The notes beneath the pieces are model-generated. The model was not told the origin of the DNA, did no database searches, and worked only from the letters and a program-made list of their open reading frames with translations. Shown piece after piece: positions 35,022 through 44,430 of a stretch of DNA of 58,449 nucleotides. Origin of the DNA: Flavobacterium sp. (lineage in GTDB: Bacteria > Bacteroidota > Bacteroidia > Flavobacteriales > Flavobacteriaceae); the NCBI GenBank assembly GCA_030153045.1, contig JASLID010000052.1, positions 1-58,449 of the forward strand. Reading direction: 5' to 3'. The translations under genes were made by a program, and so were the position numbers. How positions within the stretch are numbered: position 1 is the first letter of the stretch; each line of letters starts with the position of its first letter.

Positions 35022-36659
35022 TTATTCTTTCTCAACATTAATAAAGAAATGATTTGTTAAAACCTGAACATCAGAAAGTTTTTTAATATTGATATCTGAT
35101 TTGCTCCATTCTTTAGAAGGTTGTAATCTTATCTTTTTTCCTTTAATAACTACATCAACCGGCATATTGAATATTGGTTCTTCTACATTCCAACGGTAAC
35201 TTAGCTTTCCATTTTCAGACTTTATAGCCAAACTTGGTATGGTTGTATAACGCAAATATTGATTGAAAACTGGTGTTAAATTGATTCCGGACTCCGCGTT
35301 AAAAAAATCTACCACCGTTTTGGTATCAATTATTTGATGACGATACGTTTCAGAATATTTTAGTACCATTTTCCACCATTTTGCATCATCGTTTACAATA
35401 TGACGAATGGTGTTTAAGAGTAAAGCCCCTTTAGGATACATGTCACCACTACCCTCTTTGTTCACACCATAATGACCAATAATTGGTCGGTCATTACCTA
35501 CATTGTCACGCAATCCATAGGCATAAGTCATGGCTTTATCATACCCAAATTGACATTCGGCAAAAACAATTTCTGTGTATTGCGTAAAGCCTTCATGAAT
35601 CCACATATCGGCAATATCTTTACTTGTGATACTATTTCCAAACCATTCGTGTCCGCTTTCGTGAATCGTAATATAATCGAACAACAATCCAACTCCTGTG
35701 TTAGACAAATCATTGCCTAAATAGCCTTTCATGTAATGATTCCCGTAGGCAACGGCACTTTGATGTTCCATTCCTAAGTAAGGGGTTTCAACTAGTTTAT
35801 AACCATCATTGGTAAATGGGTATTTTCCAAATTTCAATTGAAAGCAATCCATCATAGGTTTCACTTCTTCAAAATGCTTACGGGCTTTTTCTTCATTAGC
35901 ACGTAAAACATAATAATCTAAATCTAAACCTTTATGATTGTCGTGAATATGCGCATAATCGGCAATATTAACCGTAATATCGTATGTGTTTATTGGATTT
36001 TTAACTTCCCAATCCCAACGTGTGTATCCATTTTTTAAATCTTCGCTTCCCAGAAAACGTCCGTTTGATACATTCATCAAACCATTAGGAACGGCGACTT
36101 TAACAGAAGCTCCAAAATCAGGTTCATCACTTTGTGAATCTTTTACAGGGTACCACAAACTGGCTCCTGTACCTTGTACTGCAACGCCTATCCAAGGTTT
36201 CCCTTTAGTATCCTGACTAAAGACAAAACCGCCATCCCATGGTGCTCTTTTAGCAATGATAGGCTTTCCAGAGTAGTAAAAACGAATTTTTTGTTCTGTG
36301 TTTTTAGCTAATTCATTTGAAAAAGAAATAAAAACAGCAATTTCATCTCTAACAAAATTTAGTTTTTTAGTATTGTAAATAATACTGTCGATTTGCATGT
36401 TTTCAAACAAATCCAATTGAATTTTAGACGTATTCTCAACTACTTTAAAAGCAATGTCGTTATAACCAACAATTGTTTTATCATCGGGATTGATTTTAAT
36501 GTTCAAGTCGTAACGTTGCACATCAAAACTAGTACGTTCAGGTCGTAAGCCTCCTTGAAGTGAATCACGGCGTGTGAAATGATCTTTGGGAACGGTTAAT
36601 TGAGCTGAAACACTTTGCAATCCAAACAATGCTATTGAAGCAAGAAAAAGTTTTTTCAT
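35022..36659 (-). CDS. Secreted M1-family metallopeptidase (aminopeptidase N-like)
   Basis: 545 residues with a signal peptide (MKKLFLASIALFGLQSVSAQ). Zinc site HESGHEWFGN: His333, His337, catalytic Glu334, third ligand Glu356 in WIHEGFTQY. The exopeptidase motif is GMEHQS at 296-301, corresponding to GAMEN. It ends shortly after the catalytic domain, so it lacks the large helical C-terminal domain of E. coli PepN; that shorter form is usual in Bacteroidota. It probably trims N-terminal residues from peptides in the periplasm or outside the cell. Confidence 0.9.
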   Translation of the reverse strand: MKKLFLASIALFGLQSVSAQLTVPKDHFTRRDSLQGGLRPERTSFDVQRYDLNIKINPDDKTIVGYNDIAFKVVENTSKIQLDLFENMQIDSIIYNTKKLNFVRDEIAVFISFSNELAKNTEQKIRFYYSGKPIIAKRAPWDGGFVFSQDTKGKPWIGVAVQGTGASLWYPVKDSQSDEPDFGASVKVAVPNGLMNVSNGRFLGSEDLKNGYTRWDWEVKNPINTYDITVNIADYAHIHDNHKGLDLDYYVLRANEEKARKHFEEVKPMMDCFQLKFGKYPFTNDGYKLVETPYLGMEHQSAVAYGNHYMKGYLGNDLSNTGVGLLFDYITIHESGHEWFGNSITSKDIADMWIHEGFTQYTEIVFAECQFGYDKAMTYAYGLRDNVGNDRPIIGHYGVNKEGSGDMYPKGALLLNTIRHIVNDDAKWWKMVLKYSETYRHQIIDTKTVVDFFNAESGINLTPVFNQYLRYTTIPSLAIKSENGKLSYRWNVEEPIFNMPVDVVIKGKKIRLQPSKEWSKSDINIKKLSDVQVLTNHFFINVEKE

Positions 36660-36676
36660 GAGAATGGTTTAAATAA

Positions 36677-36714
36677 AAAAATCTACTACGTAAAGTTAAT
36701 AGTAGATTTTATTT
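36677..36714 (-). terminator. Terminator of the S41 peptidase gene
   Basis: On the minus strand AAAATCTACTA, an 11-base loop, TAGTAGATTTT and a T-rich tail. It separates this gene from the downstream M1 peptidase gene. Confidence 0.75.
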
Positions 36715-36748
36715 TCTTGGTTAATTTAAGTTTTATTTAACGGAATCC

Positions 36749-38317
36749 TTAATTATTACTTTTTATAAAAGTTGTTGAATTTCCTTCTTTAATATCATTT
36801 AAAATCCAATTCATTTCTGGATCAACATCATTAATTCTATCTTCTAACGTTGGGATAATTTCTTTGTCCGGAAAAATACCTCTGCCTTCAATATTAGTTT
36901 TATGATAAGGAACACAAGACAGCAATCCCATTGACACATTGATTTTTGAATGTGGAGCTTTAATCGTTGTCATTCGACCAGCAATGGTTCCGTTAAAGGT
37001 TCCTCCTGTTTCTTCACCAACAAAAGTGGCTCTTTTAGATCCTTTCAAATTAGATGAAATAATACTAGATGCCGAAAAGCTTCCTCCATTAATAAGTACA
37101 TATACTTTTCCTTTGAAAGCATTTTTACTTACTTTTTTCTTGCTGGAATACATAGAGTAATAATATTTTTGATCTTCTTTTTTATGTATTAAAGAATATA
37201 TTACTGGCACATAAAGCGGGCTAAGAACATATTTTAAGATTCTGATGGCGATTGATCCTGAAGTATAAAAATTGCCTCCTAGAAAACTCAACCTCGATGT
37301 GATTTCCGATTTATCGACAAAAAAGTAATCTGAGTCTGTTAAATAAGAATACAAATTACTGATTTCACCTAATCGTCCACCTCCATTATTACGCAGGTCG
37401 ATAATTAAGACTTTACTTTTAAAATTTTCTATTTTTTTGAAACTTTCCTCGTAGAATTTTTTGTAGTTTCCTTTAGAAAAGGCATTGATTTTCATAACAG
37501 CTATGCTGCTATCTTTTTCAATGAATTTAAGATTCCTCATGTATTTTTTGGACGTTGAGTCGTAACCAAAAATATCTTTCTTTTTATCCAGTCGCTTTTT
37601 CTCTGTTCTAGAAAGACTACTTTTTCCTTTTTTAATTTCGGTAGAATCAATTATTTTTCTTTTTATCGTAACCGATTTCAATTCCTCATCAAAAGTAAAA
37701 GTAACAGAATCTATTACTCCTTTTTTATAAATGTAGAAGCTTGGAAAACTTTTAGCTATTTGATTTTTTTTGAAGGTCTTGTTATAGCCATCGGAAGCAA
37801 ATAATTTATCATATTTTAGAAGTAAATCAGAAATTTTTTCTCCGTTAATCGAAATTAGTTCGCTTCCTACTTGTATCGATTTGTCATAAGATTTGTTTTT
37901 TACGACATACAATTTATCGTTGTGTACTTCAAATTCAAATTGATTAAATGGGTTAACTCCTTTTTTCTTAAGATTTGAAGCTTCTTTTTTTGTCAATATT
38001 TTTCTCCAAGGAGATACTGCCATATGACCTTGACGAATTTCACAAATTACAGGCGCTATTTTTTCGTAAAACTCATAACTGGTCATGGGTTTATTGATGG
38101 TCCCTTTTAAGCTATCAAATTTATGATCTAAATCATTTTTAGAAATGTACCAGTATGTTCTTGGATGTAGTTTTTGAATTTTTTTATAAATAAAATCGGC
38201 ATCCGCTTTTAGAACATTTTCAGAAATTAAATCATTTATGTGTGCATTTTTGGTCTTGACAGAAGAACATTGAACTAAAAAAAAGGCTATTACAATAAGA
38301 GTAATTGTTTTTTTCAT
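36749..38317 (-). CDS. S41-family peptidase lipoprotein
   Basis: 522 residues. The N-terminus is a lipoprotein signal (LIVIAFFLVQCSS, Cys at the lipobox). The tail-specific protease domain is in the C-terminal half: KVLIIDLRNNGGG is the conserved glycine-rich strand and the nucleophile is Ser415 in GGSFSASSII; GEETGG follows. The central region is very lysine-rich (about 225-270). Likely an envelope protease of the CtpA/C-terminal-processing class; its target is unknown. Followed by a terminator. Confidence 0.85.
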   Translation of the reverse strand: MKKTITLIVIAFFLVQCSSVKTKNAHINDLISENVLKADADFIYKKIQKLHPRTYWYISKNDLDHKFDSLKGTINKPMTSYEFYEKIAPVICEIRQGHMAVSPWRKILTKKEASNLKKKGVNPFNQFEFEVHNDKLYVVKNKSYDKSIQVGSELISINGEKISDLLLKYDKLFASDGYNKTFKKNQIAKSFPSFYIYKKGVIDSVTFTFDEELKSVTIKRKIIDSTEIKKGKSSLSRTEKKRLDKKKDIFGYDSTSKKYMRNLKFIEKDSSIAVMKINAFSKGNYKKFYEESFKKIENFKSKVLIIDLRNNGGGRLGEISNLYSYLTDSDYFFVDKSEITSRLSFLGGNFYTSGSIAIRILKYVLSPLYVPVIYSLIHKKEDQKYYYSMYSSKKKVSKNAFKGKVYVLINGGSFSASSIISSNLKGSKRATFVGEETGGTFNGTIAGRMTTIKAPHSKINVSMGLLSCVPYHKTNIEGRGIFPDKEIIPTLEDRINDVDPEMNWILNDIKEGNSTTFIKSNN

Positions 38318-38369
38318 TAGATTTTAAATTAGTTTGGGCAAAAATGGATTTGATTTAACTGAAATAAAA

Positions 38370-38927
38370 TCATTTAATATTTTTCAGTTTCAATTCATTC
38401 ACAAAAGCATTTGCAACAACAACTGAACCATGTCCTGTTTTTCTATAATAATCCCCATTTTTATTAATTGTAATCATTCCATCACAAGCAGGTTTATCTG
38501 CGAAAAATAAGTTATAAATTATGCCTTTAAAATCATGCATCGCACTTGAACTTGTATATCCGTTTTCATAATACATAGACAAAGTCTCTGAATTACAATT
38601 TTCCCAATACTTGTCATCCTCTGAATCAGATCTTGTTATTTGTCTGTATGAATCATAATGACAATTACGAATAGGTTGCAAATAAAAAATTGTCAAAACC
38701 TCCAAGCTGTCAATATCCTTTCCAAAATTAACTTTTAAATAATTTTTCAAATTTATTAAATGATAACTCTTAAGCTTTCCTTTATCGATTAGTTCCTTCT
38801 CACGATAACTAATATCTTTCAATAAAAATTGCTTTGAACGTTCTTCTTTGGAAACAGTTGATTCAAAATTAGACGTCTTACAAGATACAAAAACCAATAA
38901 AAATATAAATCGAAATAAATTAACCAT
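38370..38927 (-). CDS. Lipoprotein of unknown function
   Basis: 185 residues. Signal sequence FRFIFLLVFVSCKTS with a lipobox cysteine at about 16. The mature protein is polar with four further cysteines, including a cluster between YLQPIRNCHYDS and KYWENCNS, which could form disulfides. I do not recognise a domain. It starts 2 bases after the end of the carboxylase gene, so it is almost certainly read from the same transcript, although a lipoprotein and a cytoplasmic carboxylase have no obvious common role. Confidence 0.7.
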   Translation of the reverse strand: MVNLFRFIFLLVFVSCKTSNFESTVSKEERSKQFLLKDISYREKELIDKGKLKSYHLINLKNYLKVNFGKDIDSLEVLTIFYLQPIRNCHYDSYRQITRSDSEDDKYWENCNSETLSMYYENGYTSSSAMHDFKGIIYNLFFADKPACDGMITINKNGDYYRKTGHGSVVVANAFVNELKLKNIK

Positions 38928-38929
38928 AA

Positions 38930-40558
38930 TTAAACCTGAATCACACCCAAATTAAACTGTTTCTCAATTGGAGCATGATTTGCCGCTTCAATTCCCATAG
39001 AAATCCATGTTCTGGTTTCTAACGGATCAATAATTGCGTCAGTCCATAAATGCGCGGCAGCATAATAAGGTGAAACCTGTTCGTCGTAACGGGCTTTTAT
39101 TTTATCAAACAATTCTTGTTCTTTTTTCTCATCGATGACTTCTCCTTTTGCTTTTAACGAAGAAGCTTCAATTTGAGCTAATACTTTAGCAGCTTGTGTT
39201 CCTCCCATAACGGCAAGTTCAGCACTTGGCCAAGCAAAAATCAACCTTGGATCGTAGGCTTTTCCACACATGGCATAATTCCCGGCTCCGTATGAATTTC
39301 CAACAATAATCGTGAATTTAGGAACGACAGTATTAGCCATTGCATTTACCATTTTAGCACCATCTTTAATAATTCCTCCGTGTTCCGATTTTGAGCCTAC
39401 CATAAAACCGGTAACATCTTGAACAAACACCAACGGAATTTTCTTTTGGTTACAATTGGCAATAAAACGCGTGGCTTTATCTGCCGAATCAGAATAAATG
39501 GCACCACCAAATTGCATTTCTCCTTTAGCAGTTTTAACTACTTTTCTTTGGTTTGCTACAATTCCTACGGCCCAACCATCGATGCGGGCATAAGCAGTAA
39601 TCAACGTTTTTCCGTAATCACCTTTATATTCATCAAATTCTGAATTATCGACCATACGTTTGATGATGTCATACATATCGTATTGTTCGGCTCTAGATTT
39701 TGGTATAATTCCGTAAATATCATTTGGGTCTAATGCAGGTTTTTCGGATTTAATTCGGTTGTAACCTGCTTTATCAAAATCACCAATTTTACCAACGATA
39801 CTTTTAATTCGGTCTAAAGCATCCTTATCGTCTTTGGCTTTATAGTCTGTCACACCCGAAATTTCACAATGAGTTGTAGCTCCTCCCAATGTTTCGTTGT
39901 CAATGGTTTCACCAATAGCCGCTTTAACCAAATAACTACCAGCTAAGAAAATACTTCCTGTTTTATCAACAATCATAGCTTCGTCACTCATAATAGGCAA
40001 ATAAGCCCCGCCTGCAACACAACTTCCCATAACGGCAGCAATTTGAGTAATTCCCATACTGGACATAATGGCATTGTTTCTGAATATTCTTCCGAAGTGT
40101 TCTTTATCTGGAAAAATTTCATCTTGCATAGGTAAATACACTCCGGCAGAATCGACTAAATAAATAATAGGCAAGCGATTTTCCATAGCGATTTCCTGTG
40201 CACGAAGATTCTTTTTAGCAGTAATAGGAAACCAGGCACCCGCTTTTACAGTAGCATCATTAGCCACTACAATACATTGTTTTCCTGAAATATATCCCAT
40301 TTTGACTACTACTCCACCTGAAGGGCATCCTCCATGTTCCTTATACATTCCTTCTCCAACAAAAGCACCTATTTCAATGTTATTTTCTTTATCATCCAGC
40401 AAATAATCGATGCGTTCACGAGCTGTCATTTTGCCTTCGGCATGTAACTTAGCGATGCGTTTTTCGCCACCTCCTAATTTAACTTTTGCAAAACGTTGTT
40501 TTAAATCTGATACTAAAAGTTTATTATGATCTTCGTTCTTGTTGAAGTTTAAGTCCAT
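38930..40558 (-). CDS. Acyl-CoA carboxylase carboxyltransferase (beta) subunit, methylcrotonyl-CoA type
   Basis: 542 residues, two crotonase-fold carboxyltransferase halves. VMGSCVAGGAYLPIMSDE in the N-terminal half and GNSYGAGNYAMCGKAYDPR in the C-terminal half are the oxyanion-hole regions. The run LPIIYLVDSAGVYLPMQDEI and IFPDKEHFGRIF is closest to MCC-beta (leucine degradation), rather than to propionyl-CoA carboxylase. The partner biotin carboxylase/biotin carrier subunit is not adjacent, so the substrate assignment stays provisional. Confidence 0.85.
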   Translation of the reverse strand: MDLNFNKNEDHNKLLVSDLKQRFAKVKLGGGEKRIAKLHAEGKMTARERIDYLLDDKENNIEIGAFVGEGMYKEHGGCPSGGVVVKMGYISGKQCIVVANDATVKAGAWFPITAKKNLRAQEIAMENRLPIIYLVDSAGVYLPMQDEIFPDKEHFGRIFRNNAIMSSMGITQIAAVMGSCVAGGAYLPIMSDEAMIVDKTGSIFLAGSYLVKAAIGETIDNETLGGATTHCEISGVTDYKAKDDKDALDRIKSIVGKIGDFDKAGYNRIKSEKPALDPNDIYGIIPKSRAEQYDMYDIIKRMVDNSEFDEYKGDYGKTLITAYARIDGWAVGIVANQRKVVKTAKGEMQFGGAIYSDSADKATRFIANCNQKKIPLVFVQDVTGFMVGSKSEHGGIIKDGAKMVNAMANTVVPKFTIIVGNSYGAGNYAMCGKAYDPRLIFAWPSAELAVMGGTQAAKVLAQIEASSLKAKGEVIDEKKEQELFDKIKARYDEQVSPYYAAAHLWTDAIIDPLETRTWISMGIEAANHAPIEKQFNLGVIQV

Positions 40559-40925
40559 TATGTTTAAAGAATAGAATTATATGATTAATTTTGAGTGGCT
40601 AAAATACAAAAACGATTTTTTAAATACTTAAAAGTTTGAACATTAAATGCTTTATATCGTAACCAAAACTCGAAATTAAATAACCATAAATTAAACTGTT
40701 TTTATGCCAATGCTTTTAAGCAGCACAATCAAGTCATTGATATTCATAACAATACAACAAAACAATATAAAAACACTATTCCTTTTTTAGATAAAGTATT
40801 TAAAGTTTCAATTTTGTTAAACTACAAAAGACTGCTTCATTAAGTTCATTTAGAATTCAATTATAAAAAACAGGGCAACTATTTATTGTTAACAAAGGGA
40901 TTTAAAAATGTGAAACGATTAAATA

Positions 40926-40964
40926 TTAACAAAACGTTACTTAAATGTTAATAAGACCTTTATA
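40926..40964 (+). promoter_or_regulatory. Candidate 11-bp-spaced operator upstream of the phosphate operon
   Basis: TTAACA, TTACTT, TTAATA and TTTATA begin at 40926, 40937, 40948 and 40959, exactly 11 bases apart, ending 32 bases before the -7 element. PhoB/PhoP-type regulators bind direct repeats with an 11-base period. Because the DNA is so AT-rich, chance cannot be excluded. Confidence 0.35.
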
Positions 40965-40995
40965 TTAAATTAATAATTTCTTAACATTGATCACC

Positions 40996-41003
40996 TAGTT
41001 TTG
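40996..41003 (+). promoter_or_regulatory. -7 element of the DUF47-PiT operon
   Basis: TAGTTTTG, exact TAnnTTTG match, 20 bases before the ATG. The -33 region has TTT rather than TTG, which suits a promoter needing an activator. Confidence 0.5.
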
Positions 41004-41023
41004 CACCATCAAAAAATAAAACC

Positions 41024-41668
41024 ATGAACCTAAACAGTATCTTTCAATTTTTAGTACCTAAGGACACTAAATTTTTTCCATTATTTGATCAAGCCAGTAA
41101 TTTATTGGTTGTTTTAGCAGAAACTTTACACGAAGCTGTTAATTTACCTAAAGAAGAACGTGAAGAGTACTTTAAAAAAATTGAAGAATTAGAAAATAAA
41201 ATTGAAGTTGTTACTCATAAAACACAATTAGAGTTAAGCAGAAATTTTATTACTCCGTTTGATAGAGAAGATATTCATTCGTTAATTAAAGCTATTGATA
41301 ATGTTGCTGATAACATGCATGGTGCAGCTAGTAGAATGCGTTTGTATCAGGTAGAAAAAATTACCAAATCAATTAGAAAACTGACTGAAATTAATTTAGA
41401 AGCTTGTCAATTGATTAAAGTTGGAGTTGGTGAGTTAAAAAACTTGAAAGATCATAAAGTCATTAAAGAAACTTGCAAAAGAATAAACAAACTAGAAAGT
41501 AAAGCAGATGTTGTTTTTGATAAAGCTGTTGCTGATATTTTCGAAAACGAATCAGATGCTATCAAAGTGATTAAATACAAAGAAGTATTATCAGCTCTAG
41601 AAATGGCATCAGACAGATGTAAAAGTGTGTCAAATGTGCTAGAACAGATTTCTGTTAAACATTCTTAG
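41024..41668 (+). CDS. DUF47 PhoU-like phosphate transport regulator
   Basis: 214 residues, all-helical, with two repeats of a PhoU-type three-helix unit. Characteristic stretches are FFPLFDQASNLL, the acidic helices around EELENKIEVVTHKTQLEL, and NFITPFDREDIHSL. Family members sit beside PiT transporters and are thought to control them. It is 23 bases upstream of the PiT gene, which supports that role. Confidence 0.92.
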   Translation: MNLNSIFQFLVPKDTKFFPLFDQASNLLVVLAETLHEAVNLPKEEREEYFKKIEELENKIEVVTHKTQLELSRNFITPFDREDIHSLIKAIDNVADNMHGAASRMRLYQVEKITKSIRKLTEINLEACQLIKVGVGELKNLKDHKVIKETCKRINKLESKADVVFDKAVADIFENESDAIKVIKYKEVLSALEMASDRCKSVSNVLEQISVKHS

Positions 41669-41691
41669 TATCTTTTTAGATCATTTAACTT

Positions 41692-43014
41692 ATGACTTTA
41701 CTTTTAATCATTATAGTTTTAGCCTTAATATTTGATTATATCAATGGCTTTCACGACGCAGCAAACTCCATAGCAACAATTGTAGCAACAAAGGTTTTAA
41801 CCCCTTTTCAAGCTGTAGTTTGGGCCGCTTTTTTTAACTTCATTGCCTATTGGGTATTTGGATTTGGTGTAGCCGATACCGTTGCAAAAACAGCAAAAAC
41901 AGAAGAAATTAGTTTAGTAGTAATACTTGCCGGTGTGATTGCTGCTATTATATGGAACTTATTCACTTGGTGGAAAGGGATTCCTTCCTCATCATCACAT
42001 ACTTTAATTGGTGGATTTGCAGGTGCTGCCATTGCCCATGGATTTTCGGGAGCAGTTACTAATCCTGACCATTATGGTTTTAAAATTGTAAACTGGTACA
42101 AAGCAACAAAAGAAGGTGAATTATTACCAAGTGGTATTTTGGTTGTTGTTATCTTTATTGTTTTTGCTCCATTAATTGGAATGCTAATATCTTACTTCTT
42201 ATCTCTTTGGTTAATGTACTCTTCAAAGAAATCTATCATGCCTAAAATCTTTACCGTTTTAGTGATGATAGCTACCATTTTGTTTACGTATTCAGTAATG
42301 GAAGGCATTGACAAACCATTAGAAAAACCAAGATTTGATTCGAATTTTCTCAGCATTATTACTGAACCCAAAAACATAAAGTGGTTGTTAGTTTCAGTAA
42401 TCGTTATGAGTTTATGTGTCTTCAATTTACTATTCAGTAGTTTTTCAACTGGAAAAGCTGAAAGTATATTAAAAAAGATGCAGTTACTTTCTTCTGCTGC
42501 CTTCAGTTTAGGTCATGGTGGAAATGACTCTCAAAAAGTAATGGGTATTATAGCAGCAGCAGTTGCTGTGTACATTCACTCAAATGGAATTACTGTTGAC
42601 ACTTTACCTGATTGGTTACATGTTGTTTTACCGAACGATAAAGAAGGAATAAAAGGCGCAATGCCAGGTTGGATTCCGTTAGCTTGTTACAGTGCCATTG
42701 CAGCTGGAACTTTAAGTGGAGGATGGAAAATTGTAAAAACAATGGGATCTAAAATCACTAAAGTAACCGCTTTTGAAGGCGTTGTAGCTGAATCGGCCGG
42801 AGCCTTAACCTTATTTATTACGGAACATTTTAAAATTCCAGTATCTACAACACATACTATAACAGGTTCTATTATTGGAGTTGGAATAACTAAAAGAGTT
42901 TCAGCTGTAAGATGGGGAGTTACTGTAAACTTATTATGGGCTTGGGTTTTAACCATTCCTGTATCGGCTTTATTAGCAGCTTTAACCTATTATTTCTTAA
43001 GAATTTTTATTTAG
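41692..43014 (+). CDS. Inorganic phosphate transporter, PiT family
   Basis: 440 residues, about ten to twelve transmembrane helices. Duplicated PiT signatures: DYINGFHDAANSIATIVATK near the start and SLGHGGNDSQKVMGIIAAA after the central loop; a second repeat pair is SSSHTLIGGFAGAA and VSTTHTITGSIIGVG. It moves phosphate (as metal-phosphate or with H+/Na+) across the inner membrane. Operon with the DUF47 gene; the outer-membrane porin gene follows after a terminator. Confidence 0.94.
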   Translation: MTLLLIIIVLALIFDYINGFHDAANSIATIVATKVLTPFQAVVWAAFFNFIAYWVFGFGVADTVAKTAKTEEISLVVILAGVIAAIIWNLFTWWKGIPSSSSHTLIGGFAGAAIAHGFSGAVTNPDHYGFKIVNWYKATKEGELLPSGILVVVIFIVFAPLIGMLISYFLSLWLMYSSKKSIMPKIFTVLVMIATILFTYSVMEGIDKPLEKPRFDSNFLSIITEPKNIKWLLVSVIVMSLCVFNLLFSSFSTGKAESILKKMQLLSSAAFSLGHGGNDSQKVMGIIAAAVAVYIHSNGITVDTLPDWLHVVLPNDKEGIKGAMPGWIPLACYSAIAAGTLSGGWKIVKTMGSKITKVTAFEGVVAESAGALTLFITEHFKIPVSTTHTITGSIIGVGITKRVSAVRWGVTVNLLWAWVLTIPVSALLAALTYYFLRIFI

Positions 43015-43030
43015 AAAATAACCTTATATT

Positions 43031-43063
43031 AAAAAGAGACTAAACTTCTAGTCTCTTTTTTTT
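43031..43063 (+). terminator. Terminator after the PiT gene
   Basis: AAAAAGAGACTA-AACTTC-TAGTCTCTTTTT followed by further T. Located between the PiT and porin genes, it would limit read-through to the porin. Confidence 0.85.
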
Positions 43064-43146
43064 AAACCTTTTTGAAAAAAAATAACACTTTTATAAGCTT
43101 ATCAAAACTTTCAATTAACAACACATTCGTATAACTAACTACTAAA

Positions 43147-44376
43147 ATGAGACAAACATTTAAAATTTTATTATTTACGCTTTTGATTGGCATTGCTTCA
43201 AATGCTCAAGTTACAATTAAGCAATCAAAAACTGATAACGATTTAAAACTATCTGCATTACCTTATTATAGCTTTGGTAAGGGAGTTGGCTTAACTTCTC
43301 CTGATAGTTTATTTCAATTCAACATTCGTTTTCGAATGCAAAATAGAGTAACCTATATTGATAATGAAGGAGAAAATCCTGCTTACGATGGCCAAATTCG
43401 TCGTTTGCGTTTGCGTTTTGATGGTTATGTTGGAAATCCTAAATTTCTTTATGCTGTTCAATTATCTTTTGCTCCAGGTGATGTTGGAGAGGTAAAAGAA
43501 GGTGAAAACTTAAACATCATTCGAGATGCTGTAGTTTTTTATAGACCAAACAAACACTGGAACATTGCATTTGGACAAACAAAATTACCTGGAAACAGAC
43601 AACGTGTAAATTCATCGGGAGGATTACAATTAACAGACAGATCTATTAATAATGGTAAATTTACTATTGATAGAGATTTTGGATTTCAGGCGCATAATAT
43701 GAACGAATTCAAAGACAAGTTTTCGTATAATTTAAAAGCTGCTGTATCAACTGGAGAAGGCCGAAATGTAACAGGAAAGGCTGATGATGGTGTTGCCGTA
43801 ACCGGTAAATTAGAATTAATGCCTTTTGGTGCTTTCGCAAAAGACGGAACCTATTTTGAAGGTGATATTGTAAGAGAACAGAAACCAAAATTAATGTTAT
43901 CAGGTGCTTTTCAACAAAACAATCATGCCCGAAGAACACAAGGACAATTGGGTAATGATTTGTTTGAAAAAAGAACTATGAAATCTGTTTTATTAGACGG
44001 AATGCTTAAATATAATGGTTGGGCCGCTATGGCAAGTTACATGTCTAGATCAACAAGTAAGAATGCAATAACTTTTAATCCTGACGATTTAACCGAAAGT
44101 AATTATGTTTTTACTGGTAACGGTTTTGATTATCAATTAAGTTATAACACTCCATCAAATTATGAATTTATTGGAAGGTACTCTATTCAAAAGGTACACG
44201 AAGATATTAAAGCGTTAGCACCAAATGCCAAACAATATAGTGTTGGTGTTACAAAATATATTTGGGAACATACTTTCAAGTTACAAAGTGAACTAACCTA
44301 TGATACGTTGAGCTACATTAACGGAAATACAAAAAACAATTGGTATTTACGTTTTCAAGTAGAAATTGGTATTTAA
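43147..44376 (+). CDS. Phosphate-selective porin O/P (OprP-like) outer-membrane protein
   Basis: 409 residues with a signal peptide (MRQTFKILLFTLLIGIASNA). The mature protein shows alternating beta strands and ends with an aromatic-containing strand (NNWYLRFQVEIGI), as for beta-barrels. Family features are the early QFNIRFRMQNRVTY, RRLRLRFDGYVGNPKF and FGQTKLPGNRQRVNSSG. It probably admits phosphate through the outer membrane. Placement directly after DUF47-PiT makes a complete two-membrane uptake set. Confidence 0.87.
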   Translation: MRQTFKILLFTLLIGIASNAQVTIKQSKTDNDLKLSALPYYSFGKGVGLTSPDSLFQFNIRFRMQNRVTYIDNEGENPAYDGQIRRLRLRFDGYVGNPKFLYAVQLSFAPGDVGEVKEGENLNIIRDAVVFYRPNKHWNIAFGQTKLPGNRQRVNSSGGLQLTDRSINNGKFTIDRDFGFQAHNMNEFKDKFSYNLKAAVSTGEGRNVTGKADDGVAVTGKLELMPFGAFAKDGTYFEGDIVREQKPKLMLSGAFQQNNHARRTQGQLGNDLFEKRTMKSVLLDGMLKYNGWAAMASYMSRSTSKNAITFNPDDLTESNYVFTGNGFDYQLSYNTPSNYEFIGRYSIQKVHEDIKALAPNAKQYSVGVTKYIWEHTFKLQSELTYDTLSYINGNTKNNWYLRFQVEIGI

Positions 44377-44394
44377 CATAAAATCATATTACAA

Positions 44395-44430
44395 ATAAGA
44401 AATCCATTCTTTTGAATGGATTTCTTATTT
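44395..44430. terminator. Bidirectional terminator between porin and menE genes
   Basis: AAGAAATCCATTC-TTTT-GAATGGATTTCTT, 13-bp stem; it overlaps the last menE codons. Confidence 0.85.

Larger units (their letters stand above)
40559..41023. other. 465-base divergent intergenic region upstream of the phosphate operon
   Basis: Very AT-rich, with no ORF that I can support on either strand. The right end holds a candidate operator (four TTnAnA-like units at 11-base intervals) and a -7 element for the DUF47 gene. Left of about 40885 I see nothing specific. Confidence 0.6.

Noticed and set aside
40559..40885. A hidden gene in the long gap before the phosphate operon
   Set aside because: No frame with a plausible start, composition and promoter; sequence is AT-rich with frequent stops.
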